DNA of 64,000 nt from Spongilla lacustris. Taxonomy: Eukaryota; Porifera; Demospongiae; Spongillida; Spongillidae. A program made the translations under genes and the position numbers. Positions 1 to 10,192 of the stretch are shown here, one piece after another (the stretch's first letter is position 1; each line of letters begins with the position of its first letter). A model generated the notes under the pieces. It was not told the origin of the DNA, did not search any database, and saw nothing but the letters and a program-made list of their open reading frames with translations. The stretch spans positions 9,634,129 to 9,698,128 of the forward strand of contig OX442416.1 of assembly GCA_949361645.1 (NCBI GenBank), read 5' to 3'.

Positions 1-20
1 GAGATAATATATATTATCTC
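1..20. repeat. Perfect 20-bp AT-rich palindrome
   Basis: The first 20 bases read GAGATAATAT followed by its exact reverse complement. The palindrome touches the window edge, so I cannot tell whether it is the end of a longer inverted repeat or transposon. From here to 430 I see no gene or clear repeat. Confidence 0.6.
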
Positions 21-445
21 TGGTAGAGCCGTGCGCGAGTCGCTCCCGTGCCAGTACGGAGTTCTGGGTGGAAAAAAACCCTGTTTAAACGGAGTTGTGC
101 AATTAGCGAGAAGTATTTAATATTATGACAGCGTGAAAAAGATCATTGTATTAATATTGTGTTTATAAAAAAGACTGCATAGTGCAACCACCGTCGCACG
201 AAAATGAAATGTGACTTTTATTTTGGCCGCTACTGCATTTCTCATTACATTATCAACAATAGCTACATATACTTGAAGCCGTACAAATTCATACCTCACC
301 AACAAGGTCCAACACACAACATTCTGCACATATATCACTCACATTATGCCCTCTTCACATAAAAAGCGTCGCAAACTTCTTAAAGCCTGGTAATGGCTGT
401 ACAGGTAGGTTTCAAACCGTTGAAGTACGAACGGTCAACCGGGTG

Positions 446-560
446 TAGCTAAAACCAGGAGCAGGAGCAGGAGTTGCTACCTAAAACCAGGAGCAGGAGC
501 AGGAGTTAGTACCTAAAACCAGGAGCAGGAGCAAGAGCAGGAGCAGGTGTTTTTACCTAA
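446..560 (+). repeat. Subterminal GGAGCA minisatellite, left arm
   Basis: Units of TACCTAAAACC followed by several AGGAGC steps and GTT occur three times here. The mirrored copy at about 2072-2278 has more units and more CTCCTG steps per unit. Repeat-rich subterminal regions are common transposase-binding regions in non-autonomous elements, but I see only the repeats. The difference in unit number between arms shows that they change length independently. Confidence 0.75.
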
Positions 561-2071
561 AATCTCGTATGAACAGGCGCAGTATGTTACGTATGCCTTA
601 CGAGCAAGCTTAAGAGTGCATACCGCTCATTATAAGTTTCAGCTCGTGCGGCGGGTATTGTAATATACCATTTTCTGTACACACGCGTGCACCCAGCATG
701 CCTGTAATATTGAGTAAAAGCACCATTTATTTCTCCACATTTCTGAATATCCAATATAGATTAACAGAAACTGATTTGTTTTATATTCAGTTCCACGGGG
801 ATGAACTTTGACAAATGCTGCAGAGTGGTCCAGACTACATTCCAGATAATTAAAAGTGAATTCATTATTAGCACTACTGCATGGAAATTTAAGCAGGAGT
901 TCTTTTATTCTTTTACGAATGTTGCGAAATTACAGTTATTTATAATGATAATAATTTTGCCAGACAGAGGTAGACTGTCTGCTTCTTCTTGCCATACTTC
1001 TGCATGGCTCCAAGTTGTCCCAGCGCCAGGGCTCAATCTCCATCTTGACCTCTCTGAATTTTAGGCTGGTGTAAAGTGGGTGTTAGGCATTGATACCTCC
1101 TAAGGCTGCTGATCCTGCTGTCATGCACACTCAATTCAGTAAAGGTACTTGGATTAAGCGATGGTAACTAAATGTCAAATGCAGCTGGCTTGCCTAACAC
1201 CTAGAGAGGGACCAGGACATCAGCATGCAGGTCGAGTATGCCATTGGTCATGCCCATTAACACTCCCTGCCACTACATGGGCACCAACACATGCAAGTTT
1301 CAAGAAATACATCTCGTAGTCTGTTGTGGTGGGAGACCACATCACCTCTATGCCTGCAGGTTAATGCATGATGACCCAAGAGTTCCAAACAGTGAGAGGG
1401 ACAGTATGGATATTTGGCACCTTGGGAGGTATCAATGCCTAAGTTCAGCCTATAACAACCACTTTACACCAGCCTAAAATTCAGAGGGGTCAAGATAGAG
1501 ATTGAGCCCTGGCGCTGGGACAACTTGGAGCCATCAGCCATGCAGAAGTATGGCAAGAAGAAGCAGACATGCAGTCTAACTCTGTCTGGCAAAATTATAA
1601 TAATATAAATAACTGTAGTTTTCCTAGCTAGGTACATGCATATAGAACTGAGCAATATCAAAAGAAATTATCGAGCTCAGCTGTTAGGGGCCCCACTAGA
1701 AAATGCAGTATGCTCATGCAATTATCAACAGTGCAAATTAGTAAAAGAATAAAAGAACTCCTGCTTTCCATGCAGTAGTGCTAATAATGAATTCACTTTT
1801 AATTATCTGGAGGGCAGTCTGGACCACTGCAGCATTTGTCAAAGTTCATCCCCGTGGAACTAAATAGAAAACAAATCAGTTTCTGTTCATCTATATTGGA
1901 TATTCAGAAATGTGGAGAAATAAATGGTGATTTTACTCAATATTACAGGCTGTAGAGAAAATGGTATATATATTACAATACCCGCCGCACGAGCTTAAAC
2001 TTATAATGAGCGGTATGCACTCTTAAGCTTGCTCGTAAGGCATACGTAACATACTGCGCCTGTTCATACGA

Positions 2072-2278
2072 GATTTTAGGTAAAAACACCTGCTCCTGCT
2101 CCTGCTCCTGCTCCTGGTTTTAGGTACTAACTCCTGCTCCTGCTCCTGGTTTTAGGTAGTAACTCCTGCTCCTACTCCTGCTCCTGTTCCTGGTTTTAGG
2201 TAGCAACTCCTGCTCCTGCTCCTGGTTATAGGTAGCAACTCCTGCTCCTGCTCCTGCTCCTGCTCCTGGTTTTAGCTA
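2072..2278 (-). repeat. Subterminal GGAGCA minisatellite, right arm
   Basis: This is the inverted, expanded counterpart of the left-arm repeat. GGTTTTAGGTA blocks alternate with CTCCTG steps for about five units, running up to the element end at 2283. Confidence 0.75.
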
Positions 2279-2293
2279 CACCCACGGTCAACC

Positions 2294-3228
2294 TGATGCT
2301 GTAAAAGCTTAGTATGAAAAACAGGCACTCGTCGTTCTTAGATCATCAAGTGATATTACTACGTATACCCGGCAGCGACGCACCGGATATCGCGTGACAA
2401 AACACGTTGTTATAAATAACTGACATGATGTATATTAGGCCCCTCCTCTCATTAGTCATTGCCTACCGAGCGCCTTGTTGCTGGTGCACCGTATGAAGAA
2501 AAACAAAGTAGGTGAGAGCTGTGATAAATACGTACATTAATGGCAAGTAAGTTCAATATGCATTAGCCTGCCATCAGTACAGTGATCGATATCGCGTATC
2601 CATGCGCGGTTTTAATAAATTAAGAACCGATGTGGTGAATTGCACCTACGAACTGTAATGAGAATTGAATCGCTCTTTGCATGATTGATACATTTTTACC
2701 CAATTGTGTATCCGCTTTAGGTTGAACCCTTTAGAGTGTTAATATTATTTATACATGTACAGTGCACTATACATGTACAAGAGAATCATTTAAAATCTTA
2801 CTACTGATCGAGTTGCTAGTAACAACTTGCATCCCCTACAAGGTAAGGTATTGGGAAACAACCTACTCAGCATTGCAAAGCTAGTACTAGGACCACTACC
2901 CGTGAAGTGTGGTGCATGGGGGAGGAGGACAGCTTAGTGTTCCTGCACAATATATGATTGCATGTAAAGAGTGTTTTATGGAATGGAGGCTGCATTGCCC
3001 CTTTGGACAGGTGCAGCACATTTAGCATCCACCAAACATCGGTATATACCGAGTAATCATAACATATCACGTGCGATGCATTGTGTAATGTAAAACCACA
3101 TTCATTTAATGATTAACGTGAACGAGTTTACTATTTAATAGAAATATTAACGTGACAAATATTCTCAGATACATTTCCATGTAAGTTAAAGAACGTCATA
3201 TACTGATTATTTAAACGAAGAGGAGTTT
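2294..3228. other. Intergenic sequence upstream of the receptor gene
   Basis: No coding frame, RNA gene or transposon end is recognisable here. A short imperfect palindrome built on TACATGTACAGTGCAC lies near 2753-2780. The receptor's promoter and any 5' exon should be here or farther upstream. A possible 3' splice site (CACGCAG) lies at about 3250-3256, just before the receptor ATG. Confidence 0.4.
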
Positions 3229-3264
3229 TGGATTATTTGCATCTTCACGCACGCAGGTGTTCCA

Positions 3265-4311
3265 ATGAATTGCACTACCATCACCGAGGTTCAAACAATG
3301 ACAATAATCAAGGTGCAAACAGGAACGTTCTTTTTGGCATTCATTGGAAGTGCACTTTCGACGTTCTTGACCGGATATTGTTACTGTTGCCGCAGAACTA
3401 TATCAGTCGAGCGTACAGAGCGACTATTCGTATACATCACCATCTTTACAACATTGAATACTTTTATCCTAACTTTTCAGTGGGTCGCATACTTTGATGG
3501 AGCTGTGGCCAACATCAGCTGCACGATCGTTGGGGTGCTTAACGAATACTCCACTATAGCTACTATTTTAATAACAAGCTGTGTTGGAGCACATCTGCTG
3601 ATTTTACTTTGGCAGCCAAAATGTCTGAAAGTTATCAATCAGGCTAAGGTAAGAATATACAAGCAACTTGAGTGGGCATACCTTTCGGTCTCTGCTTTCC
3701 TACCACTTCTTTTTCTACCATGGCCATTCATCAATGATCGATATGGTGATACTGGTACAAACTGCTGGATCAAGTCTATGACAGATGATTGCAGGCCTGC
3801 ATATGATGGCATTGCCGAACAGATAGTGCTGTGGTACGCGTTGGCATTTGCAGTGTTTGTGTTTACAGCTATAGTGGTGATTGTTGTTATGGTGATGGTT
3901 TGCATTTTTACAAAGAAAAAAGGGGACATAAACATTTATACTATGCTTGGCTACTTACTGCTCAATCTTGTTACCGTGCTGCTTGGCATTTCAGTACGCA
4001 TCAATGATTGGGCAGGTGGCACAACATCATATCAGATTCGTCTAGCTCAGGCTATTATAATTCCATTTGGAGCTCTTGTACGAAGCTTGTTGTTCGTTGT
4101 GAGAGCAGCAATTAGTTGTTCCACGAGCAGAAAGTCTACACTGAAGCAAGGGGAGAAAAGTAATGAAATGACATGTCCGGTTGCTGAGAGAAGTCCAAGT
4201 GCGCCATCCCATACACTGTTTGTACCGCTGCATGAGGACGACCTGGATTCCTTGGGCTCACCCTACGAGAGATGCACATGTAGTACAGTGATTAGCGGCA
4301 AAACAATTTAG
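3265..4311 (+). CDS. Seven-transmembrane G-protein-coupled receptor (cAMP-receptor/secretin-like, subfamily unresolved)
   Basis: An uninterrupted 348-residue frame with seven hydrophobic segments at about residues 21-41, 53-77, 86-115, 137-156, 187-215, 226-246 and 258-283. Cys86 at the outer end of TM3 and Cys167 in the second extracellular loop (context NCWI) are placed for the usual receptor disulfide. The inner loops are basic (KKK before TM6). The tail of about 65 residues is Ser/Thr-rich, with several Cys residues near its end. The short N-terminus of about 20 residues and the loop context Cys-Trp resemble cAMP-receptor-like and GPR157-like receptors, which are known from sponges and other invertebrates. 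Ligand and G-protein coupling cannot be read from the sequence. The start is the first ATG in frame; Met12 is a weaker alternative. A GGTAAG lies inside TM4-proximal coding sequence, but the frame reads through it, so I treat the gene as single-exon in this window. This is the only intact host-like gene here. Confidence 0.8.
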   Translation: MNCTTITEVQTMTIIKVQTGTFFLAFIGSALSTFLTGYCYCCRRTISVERTERLFVYITIFTTLNTFILTFQWVAYFDGAVANISCTIVGVLNEYSTIATILITSCVGAHLLILLWQPKCLKVINQAKVRIYKQLEWAYLSVSAFLPLLFLPWPFINDRYGDTGTNCWIKSMTDDCRPAYDGIAEQIVLWYALAFAVFVFTAIVVIVVMVMVCIFTKKKGDINIYTMLGYLLLNLVTVLLGISVRINDWAGGTTSYQIRLAQAIIIPFGALVRSLLFVVRAAISCSTSRKSTLKQGEKSNEMTCPVAERSPSAPSHTLFVPLHEDDLDSLGSPYERCTCSTVISGKTI

Positions 4312-4475
4312 TGTGCTGTAAGCCACATGAATGCTTAAACAAAAAATTAAGTAACAGCTAGAATTATACAATAATACAAAATGTGCTCATGCATGCATGA
4401 TTCAAATATTATATCTTCACATTTATAATTTCTAGATTCTCTAGTTTGAAACCGTCTTCATCATGCCTATTGATA

Positions 4476-4481
4476 AATAAA
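4476..4481 (+). terminator. Possible polyadenylation signal AATAAA of the receptor gene
   Basis: The canonical AATAAA lies about 165 bp after the receptor stop codon and just before retrotransposon-derived sequence starts. Position and motif fit a 3' end, but the motif is short and may occur by chance. Confidence 0.35.
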
Positions 4482-4525
4482 GAAATTCTCTTATCAAAGT
4501 TGGATATCTTGGCTTTGGGTGTAAG

Positions 4526-6340
4526 ATGGAAGGGAACACGGGATTTGTTTGGGATACGATAAACACAATATCTGTTATAACATCATTAGCAGCTAGTGCC
4601 ATATCAAGTATACATGCCGAACTCCCACTCATGAATGCTGCGAAAGAAGAGTTAGAGAGAATGGTAGAGTTGGGAATGATTAGGGTTCAGGTTAGCAACA
4701 GAGTGGTGTGCAGGCATGGTTGTGGTCCCCAAAGCGGATGGCAAGAAACGTATATGTGTGGATTCCACAAACTGAATGAAAATGTATGTAGAGAGCTACA
4801 CATGTTGCCTTGTGTGGAGCAAATATTAGCACAGCTTAGTGGAGTGAAGGTGTTTACTAAACTCTGGCTTATGGTAAATCAAGTTGTCGAAGTCATTGTC
4901 ACCACTTACAACTTCCATAACTCCATTTGGGAGATTTTTCTTTCAAAGATTTCCAGCCATTTGGGATCACTTCTGCACCAGAGATATTCTAGAAGCGAAT
5001 GTCTGAAATTCTTTTTGGTCTTGATGATGGAGATGTGTGTATGATGGACTATGTCTTGCCAAATCAAAAAATCCATGATTACACTAAATAAATACAAATG
5101 TGTATTCTATCAGAGCAGTGTGAAATTCCTGGGACAAATTGTATATACACATGGTGTGAGGCCAGATCCAAACAAAGTGACTGCCATCAGAGAAATGGCT
5201 GCACCAACAAACACAATAGATCTTAGTAGATATCTTAATTGGGATGATTAATCAACGTAGTAAAATCACTCCTAATAGAGCTGAACTCATCAATCCACTT
5301 CGAGAGTTGCTGAGTAAAAGAATCAGTGGACATGGAATGAAACCCATCAGAAAGCATTCTCTAAGCTGAAGGATGATGTCAGTATGTAACCTGCTTAGCT
5401 TTGTACTCTCCCAAGTTGGATAATATTGTGTCGGTGGATGCCTCTTCATGTGGCATTGGTGCTGTGCTGCTCCAGAGACAGCTTGATGGATCTGTAAAAC
5501 CAGTTTCATATGAAAGGTTTGCAGTATCTTCTCATCATTTTCTTGATATGCATGTGGAGCTCTCCAAACTTTCTGCAATTACATCTCAGGATGTAATCAA
5601 CCACAAAAAATCTATTTTTGCGGCAAGGCACGGAATTCCAAATGAAGTAGTCTTGGACAATGGTCTTCAGTTTTCATCAAACGTATTTCACTCGTTTGCT
5701 GGAGAATGATGGATTTGTTCACACCACCAATAGCCTTAGGTACGTGTACCCTCAAGGAAATGGTGAAGCCGAACGGCCGAACGGGCAGTGAGAACCATAA
5801 AAAATATCCTTCACAAAGCAAAAGACCCATACCTTGGTCTTCTTGCGTTCATTGATTCCATTCGACTTCGTATTGGGTACAGTCCATCTGAAATTTTGAT
5901 GAATGGGAGTATGAGAACCACAGTGCCTACGCTGAGGATTTACCGGCATCCATCAGTATCTAACTTTGTGGAGCTCAGAGCAATGAAGCAGAGGGATAAA
6001 CAGAAACAGAGGACTGATTTTGACGGACGTCATGCCAGTCGATCTTTCAACAATTGATGCCAGGTGATCTGATCAAGTGTGGATTGATGACCACAATTTG
6101 GGAGGATCTCTATAGCAAAGGAATACTCACCAAGATCTTATTTGGTTGACACTGAAAGGGGTATATACTGTGCACGACAGCTGAAATCGACCAAGGCCAT
6201 TCGGCCGTAGTACACAATGGTGGAGGTGTGAGCAGTACTGATCCAGTGCCCCATAATGTTGTCATCCCTCGAGATGAGGAAGAAACACCGAGGGAGCAGC
6301 AGTAGGAAGCAGCAGTAGACCCATAAGAACAGGGAAGAAC
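4526..6340 (+). pseudogene. Decayed Ty3/gypsy-type pol (reverse transcriptase, RNase H, integrase)
   Basis: Pieces of one polyprotein occur in canonical order but in different frames. The reverse transcriptase N-terminal part is at about 4640-4900 (KEELERMVELGMI region, then the PK-DGK and LNEN blocks). The RT C-terminal connection is at 5051-5251 (CVFYQSSVKFLG, then the VRPDPNKV block). RNase H is at about 5401-5520 (DASSCGIGAVLLQ). The integrase core is at about 5600-5910 (VVLDNG, then RIGYSPSEI), and a C-terminal piece is at about 6060-6190. Several frameshifts and in-frame stops make it non-functional, and about half of a normal pol length is missing. The order RT-RNase H-integrase is the Ty3/gypsy order. 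No LTRs or gag were seen. The tail continues at 7779 after an inserted element. Confidence 0.85.
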
Positions 6341-6350
6341 ATTACAAGTC

Positions 6351-6375
6351 CCGGTGTCACAGGCATACGCCCCCG

Positions 6376-6415
<40 letters not shown>

Positions 6416-6632
6416 ATTTTGGGTCCGGGGGGACCCATATGCCTAGGCAAGTAGGTCCCCCCCGGACCGAGATGCCTAGATGTAAAAAATTAATTATCCC
6501 GGACCCAAATGCCTAGGCAACCTGGTCCCCCCGGACCCAGCTGCCTGCATGTTAGTATAATATATACTTATGTTTAAACATTTTACAGAGAAAGCTCGTG
6601 ACCATAGGCGTCCGCTCGATGAGACGCAAAGT

Positions 6633-6664
<32 letters not shown>

Positions 6665-7778
6665 CGTATGCCCACCTCCCCTGCGTACCCCCAACTAATA
6701 AAAATCCATAGCAGTTGCATTGATCGAGTACCTACTTTGTTATTGAACGGCACAACAATCGATATGCATGGGGACTACGAGCTAGTGATTCCCCGTCCAT
6801 TGTATATCACTCGTTGAATGGTATATGCCGTTCAATAACGATGGCTTGCTTGTGACTTCAAAACTGTGTACTTATTATAGTGCTGTCGGAAGCACTGATT
6901 TTGTTCTGAAACTGCGCGCATGCATGTGGCTTTCATGTAGAAATATTCCATGCACTGCACTGAAAGCTTCCGCGTCTCGCGCGGGAGCGCTGGTTGATGT
7001 AATGATCTACGTTGCCTCCGGAGCCCTTGATACAAGCCTGTTTTGACAGATGTATGTATTACCCGGCTGAGCACATGCATGCAGACTGATATATAGTTTC
7101 CTAGCGTGTCTCAAAATTGCATTGCGATCGACAGGTCAATCATCAAGTTAAGTCCTGTATGATACGAAGAAACAGTTGTGTATACTGCTTGAACATGACC
7201 CATTCATTGTTTGCATATGCTCAACATGTTTATTTATTTATTTATCGTATCATAAAAATTAAACAATAATAACACACTAAATAATAACTAATTAATTACA
7301 GACTACCACAAAGTATCTAAGCCGTTTCAGACATAGGCTACTCAAATGAATGGGGCAGACTTCTCGTCAAAATAGCCCTTGCTATGCTACGCCGGGAGTT
7401 AGCACCAGACTAAGTCTGCCAAAAAGATAAGTACTGAGTGACCGGCAGAGAAAAACATATGGCAAGCCGAGTGGCTGTTACAAAGTGTACTAGTAACGGC
7501 TGGCAGACGCTAACTTACCGTTGAGAAAGTAACAACAAATGTGTCTATCGTATCAAAACCGGCGGTGCCAGTAAATAAAACGCATCAGGAAACTCGGTCC
7601 CCCCCTCCGCCCCCTACCCGGACCAAGATGCCTGGATGTACAAATAATGACCCGGACCCATATGCCTAGGCAACTGGGTCCGGGGGGGACCCAGTTGCCT
7701 AGGCATATGGGTCCCCCCGCACCCAAAATAGGGGGGGGGGGGGGGGGGGGGGGGGGACCCACATGCCTGTGACACCGG
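6351..7778. mobile_element. Non-autonomous element with G/C homopolymer tracts inside the termini
   Basis: Both ends carry the inverted sequence CCGGTGTCACAGGCAT, then a long C run (G run at the right end), then TTTTGGGT and a block built on GACCCATATGCCTAGGCAA. The terminal similarity runs for roughly 200 bp at each end (6351-6555 and 7596-7778). The homopolymers are C38 at 6378-6415, G32 at 6633-6664 and G26 at 7731-7756. The insert separates the gypsy integrase C-terminal region from the pol tail, so it jumped into the retrotransposon copy. No convincing target duplication was found next to the ends. The interior has no transposase-like frame. The superfamily is unknown. Confidence 0.65.
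6739..6839. repeat. Short hairpin inside the G/C-tract element
   Basis: GTTATTGAACGGCA near 6739 is mirrored exactly by TGCCGTTCAATAAC near 6826, giving a stem of about 14 bp and a loop of about 70 bp. It could be a small nested MITE or simply a hairpin. No duplication is evident. Confidence 0.45.
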
Positions 7779-7980
7779 AAGAATCAGTGAACAGGAAGAA
7801 GAGGTTGGACAAAAATAACTAGAGGGACTAGTTGAACCACAAGTGCAAGGGCATGAATCAGAAGGGTGATATGAGGCTGCAAATCTCTATAATCCCAATG
7901 CAACTGGTTCTCGTAAGCAACAGGAATTAGTTCAACCAGAGCGGTCTATATATCTGTCTAAACCGCCAAATAGCCAATTT
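7779..7980 (+). pseudogene. Tail of the interrupted Ty3/gypsy pol
   Basis: After the inserted element the sequence again has retrotransposon character. A short stretch ending ERSIYLSKPPN resembles the basic, RKPP-containing C-terminal tail common at the end of gypsy-type pol polyproteins. Stops and frameshifts are present. The assignment rests on position and this short tail only. Confidence 0.45.
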
Positions 7981-8108
7981 TATGTACGCTCCTGCTCAGT
8001 CAATACAATATATTTGAAATTCTGCTGCTTTTGTCAGTTATTCATTATAAATGATTTACAATTGTGCATTTGGTGAATGTGTAAAGTCATTTCAGTACTT
8101 CGTATTGA

Positions 8109-8116
8109 TTGGTTGC
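8109..8116. repeat. Target-site duplication (left) of the BED-finger hAT element
   Basis: TTGGTTGC, repeated exactly at 8951-8958 on the other side of the element. Eight base pairs is the diagnostic length for hAT insertions. Confidence 0.85.
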
Positions 8117-8950
8117 CAGTGTTGCCGCGATCGATATATCGCGATTAACGATATATCGCGATTAAAATGTTATATCGCGATTAACGATTTATCGCGATTA
8201 ATGATGCTATCAATCGCGATTAAAGTATGCGGACGTTAACGGAAAAGTATACGGAAAATATAGGGCATGGTTTGTTTCTTAATAGAACTAGTTCGAATCG
8301 TATCACATGTATATATTCACTCTATTGTCATCTTGAGCGTATATGGCTATATGCTACAGAAATTTAGAGTTTTTCTTAAGAAAAATGCATTTACTGAGCT
8401 TATTTGGCAAAAGTCTCCATCTTTTTTTCTGTAATATATTTTTACTGATAAATATCTTGCTAGTGCTACAGGTACTGCTGGTGCCTTCGTTCTGACAGCT
8501 GCTACATTGAACATACAATTTCAGATAATTTTCATACTATGAACAATTTGATGTTTAAAGGGCTTACTCTTTGCCTTCTGAAGACAACTCTATTCCATGG
8601 GCAGACTTCAAGTGATACCTCATGTTAGTAGTGTTGTTGTCATGTCTTGATACCCATTTGCAGCACTTCAAGCACACAACCCAGGATGAATTTAGAGCCT
8701 TCTTATAATATTGCCATGCTGAACTTCTATGCGCAGTACGATCAACACTAACCACACCCATTTTTGTGGCACGTACATAGGTTTAGCTTCTTTCTGTGAC
8801 ATCGCCATCGCTCTGATCACACTTACGTAAGGTTTATTAACGTTTATTAATGATTATTTTATCGCCGATTAAATATCGCGATTAAATGCGTATATCGCGA
8901 TTATCGCGATGAAAACGATTATGGGCAAGTACTTAATCGCGGCAACACTG
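8117..8950. mobile_element. Non-autonomous hAT transposon carrying a BED-finger exon
   Basis: Terminal inverted repeats CAGTGTTGCCGCGAT and ATCGCGGCAACACTG bound 834 bp, with a perfect 8-bp duplication TTGGTTGC on both sides. Both subterminal regions are packed with TATCGCGATTAA repeats (8130-8225 and 8870-8925), the usual binding-site arrangement of hAT transposase. Only a BED zinc-finger fragment of the transposase remains, on the minus strand, so the copy is a deletion derivative that depends on an autonomous relative. Confidence 0.9.
8564..8761 (-). pseudogene. BED-type zinc finger, first exon of a hAT transposase
   Basis: A 65-residue frame contains the BED signature: aromatic residues (SAWQYYKK), CxxC at residues 34-37 (CLKCCKW), and a HxxxxH-type end (MRYHLKSAHG). 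BED fingers bind DNA at the N-terminus of hAT transposases. The frame ends GGCAAAGAGTAAGC. The GTAAG inside this stop context is a plausible 5' splice site, so the fragment is probably exon 1 with the catalytic exons deleted. It lies entirely within the hAT terminal repeats. Confidence 0.75.
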
Positions 8951-8958
8951 TTGGTTGC
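8951..8958. repeat. Target-site duplication (right) of the BED-finger hAT element
   Basis: TTGGTTGC, identical to 8109-8116. Confidence 0.85.
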
Positions 8959-9880
8959 ACCAGATCCTGTAATATAATACTATTGCAAAATATAAAAGTT
9001 TAATTGCATTTGTATACACCATTTGACGTCAATAAAAAGTAATAATACTTGACGACTGAGTTTTGAATAAGAAGCACTGCATGATACTAAGGGTGGGTGT
9101 GGTCAGGCCTGATAGGCTAGACCCCTGGCCTGACAGGTCAAGCCAGGCCCCCGGCCTGTCAGGCCGGCTGGCCTTCGGCAACCCTGATGCATATACTCGC
9201 TGTGCAGACCATATACATGTACTTAGTACTGAACTTAACGTTCTCTGAAACTTGGGCGTAGTCCGACCTCAGAGCCTCCGCATATTTATAAATTTAGCCT
9301 TTTTTAGACCGTGTTCTCTAGCCTAGCTGTCACGAAATCAACAACTTTTAACGTTTACGCATGCATGCAATAATGATGTATGCAAATAGGTACGAAATAA
9401 GTAATGAAGGTACACAAAACTGCCCGAAAATGCGGCCACTCTCTTCAGGTCTATGAGATCTGTTTATAATTACGTCTTGTGGACACCAGTTCAGTCTGTT
9501 TTGGATGAATTTATATGCTGGCAATGCATGAGTTAGGGACTACTATATAGTGAAAGATTTATTCAATATACATCATGAAATTATGAAAAAAATGTCACTT
9601 TGTTGTCAGTGTGCAGGGAGTGCTGTTCCATCATCAAACCCTAGACCACATCGCCATTTCACTCTAGAGCCGCGTGAACACAGATTGTATAGTCCAGGAC
9701 TTTTTGATTATGGACATACCAACTTAAGCACACTTTCTTTGCGGAGGAACAAACATAAAATCGAGCAAGGATCAGTGCTCAAAAGAACTGTATCAGTTAC
9801 ATGTACAAATTACACTGAACACCGCTTTTAAAAAAAGCCTCCAAAAATTTGGGGGGGTTGCCTCCATGCAAGCACCCCGT
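8959..9880. other. Non-coding stretch with a GC-rich hairpin-prone block
   Basis: At 9090-9186 a GC-rich segment repeats CAGGCCTG / CCTGACAGG / GGCCTGTCAGGCC motifs and ends TTCGGCAACCCTG, which resembles a hAT terminus. I found no partner end. A 93-codon frame at 9550-9831 has no recognisable domain and I do not call it a gene. Confidence 0.35.
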
Positions 9881-10190
9881 TGTCTATAAGTCCTTGGTCC
9901 AGACCAAGACTTTTATAAAGTTTGTGTCAGTTTTATGCCCGATACGTAGCGATGTGGAAAAATACAGATTACTACCAGATTCTTTGAAGGCATGCATATG
10001 CCACTAATTCGTTCGAAGGATGCGTGCAAAAAGCTAAATATCTCCATAAGGGTATATCATAAGTCTGTGGAGCAAACACCAAGGCACAGTTTAATCACTA
10101 TAGCGATTCAAACAATTAAAGAAGCATTTTTATAACACGATTATTTTATAATTAAACATCGGGTCGACATCTTAGCGGAAACTGTCCCAT
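9880..10190 (-). repeat. Diverged terminal fragment of the 48.8-kb element family
   Basis: Read on the minus strand it begins TGGGACAGTTTCC next to a TA at 10191-10192. It continues with TTATAAAAATGCTTCT and GAATCGCTATA, the same order of blocks as the terminus at 48,791. The remainder (GGCATGC..., CTCCATAAGGGTATATCATAA) is shared with 16,560-16,830. It is a truncated, coding-free copy. Confidence 0.7.
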
Positions 10191-10192
10191 AA

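Larger units (their letters stand above)
441..2283. mobile_element. Foldback / Mutator-like non-autonomous transposon with long inverted arms
   Basis: The element begins GGGTGTAGCTAAAACCAGG and ends with the exact reverse complement. It is flanked by a perfect 10-bp direct duplication, ACGGTCAACC, at 431-440 and 2284-2293. Two long inverted arms (about 441-1115 and 1418-2283) fold over a spacer of about 300 bp. The right arm is longer because it has extra CTCCTG repeats and an insertion of about 120 bp near 1625-1745. No open frame inside it resembles a transposase, so it would need one supplied in trans. Long arms plus a 9-11-bp duplication fit the Mutator/MULE superfamily; that assignment is inferred from structure only. 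Confidence 0.8.

Noticed and set aside
6262..6694. Poly-Gly and poly-Pro frames
   Set aside because: They only translate the G/C homopolymers of the inserted element.
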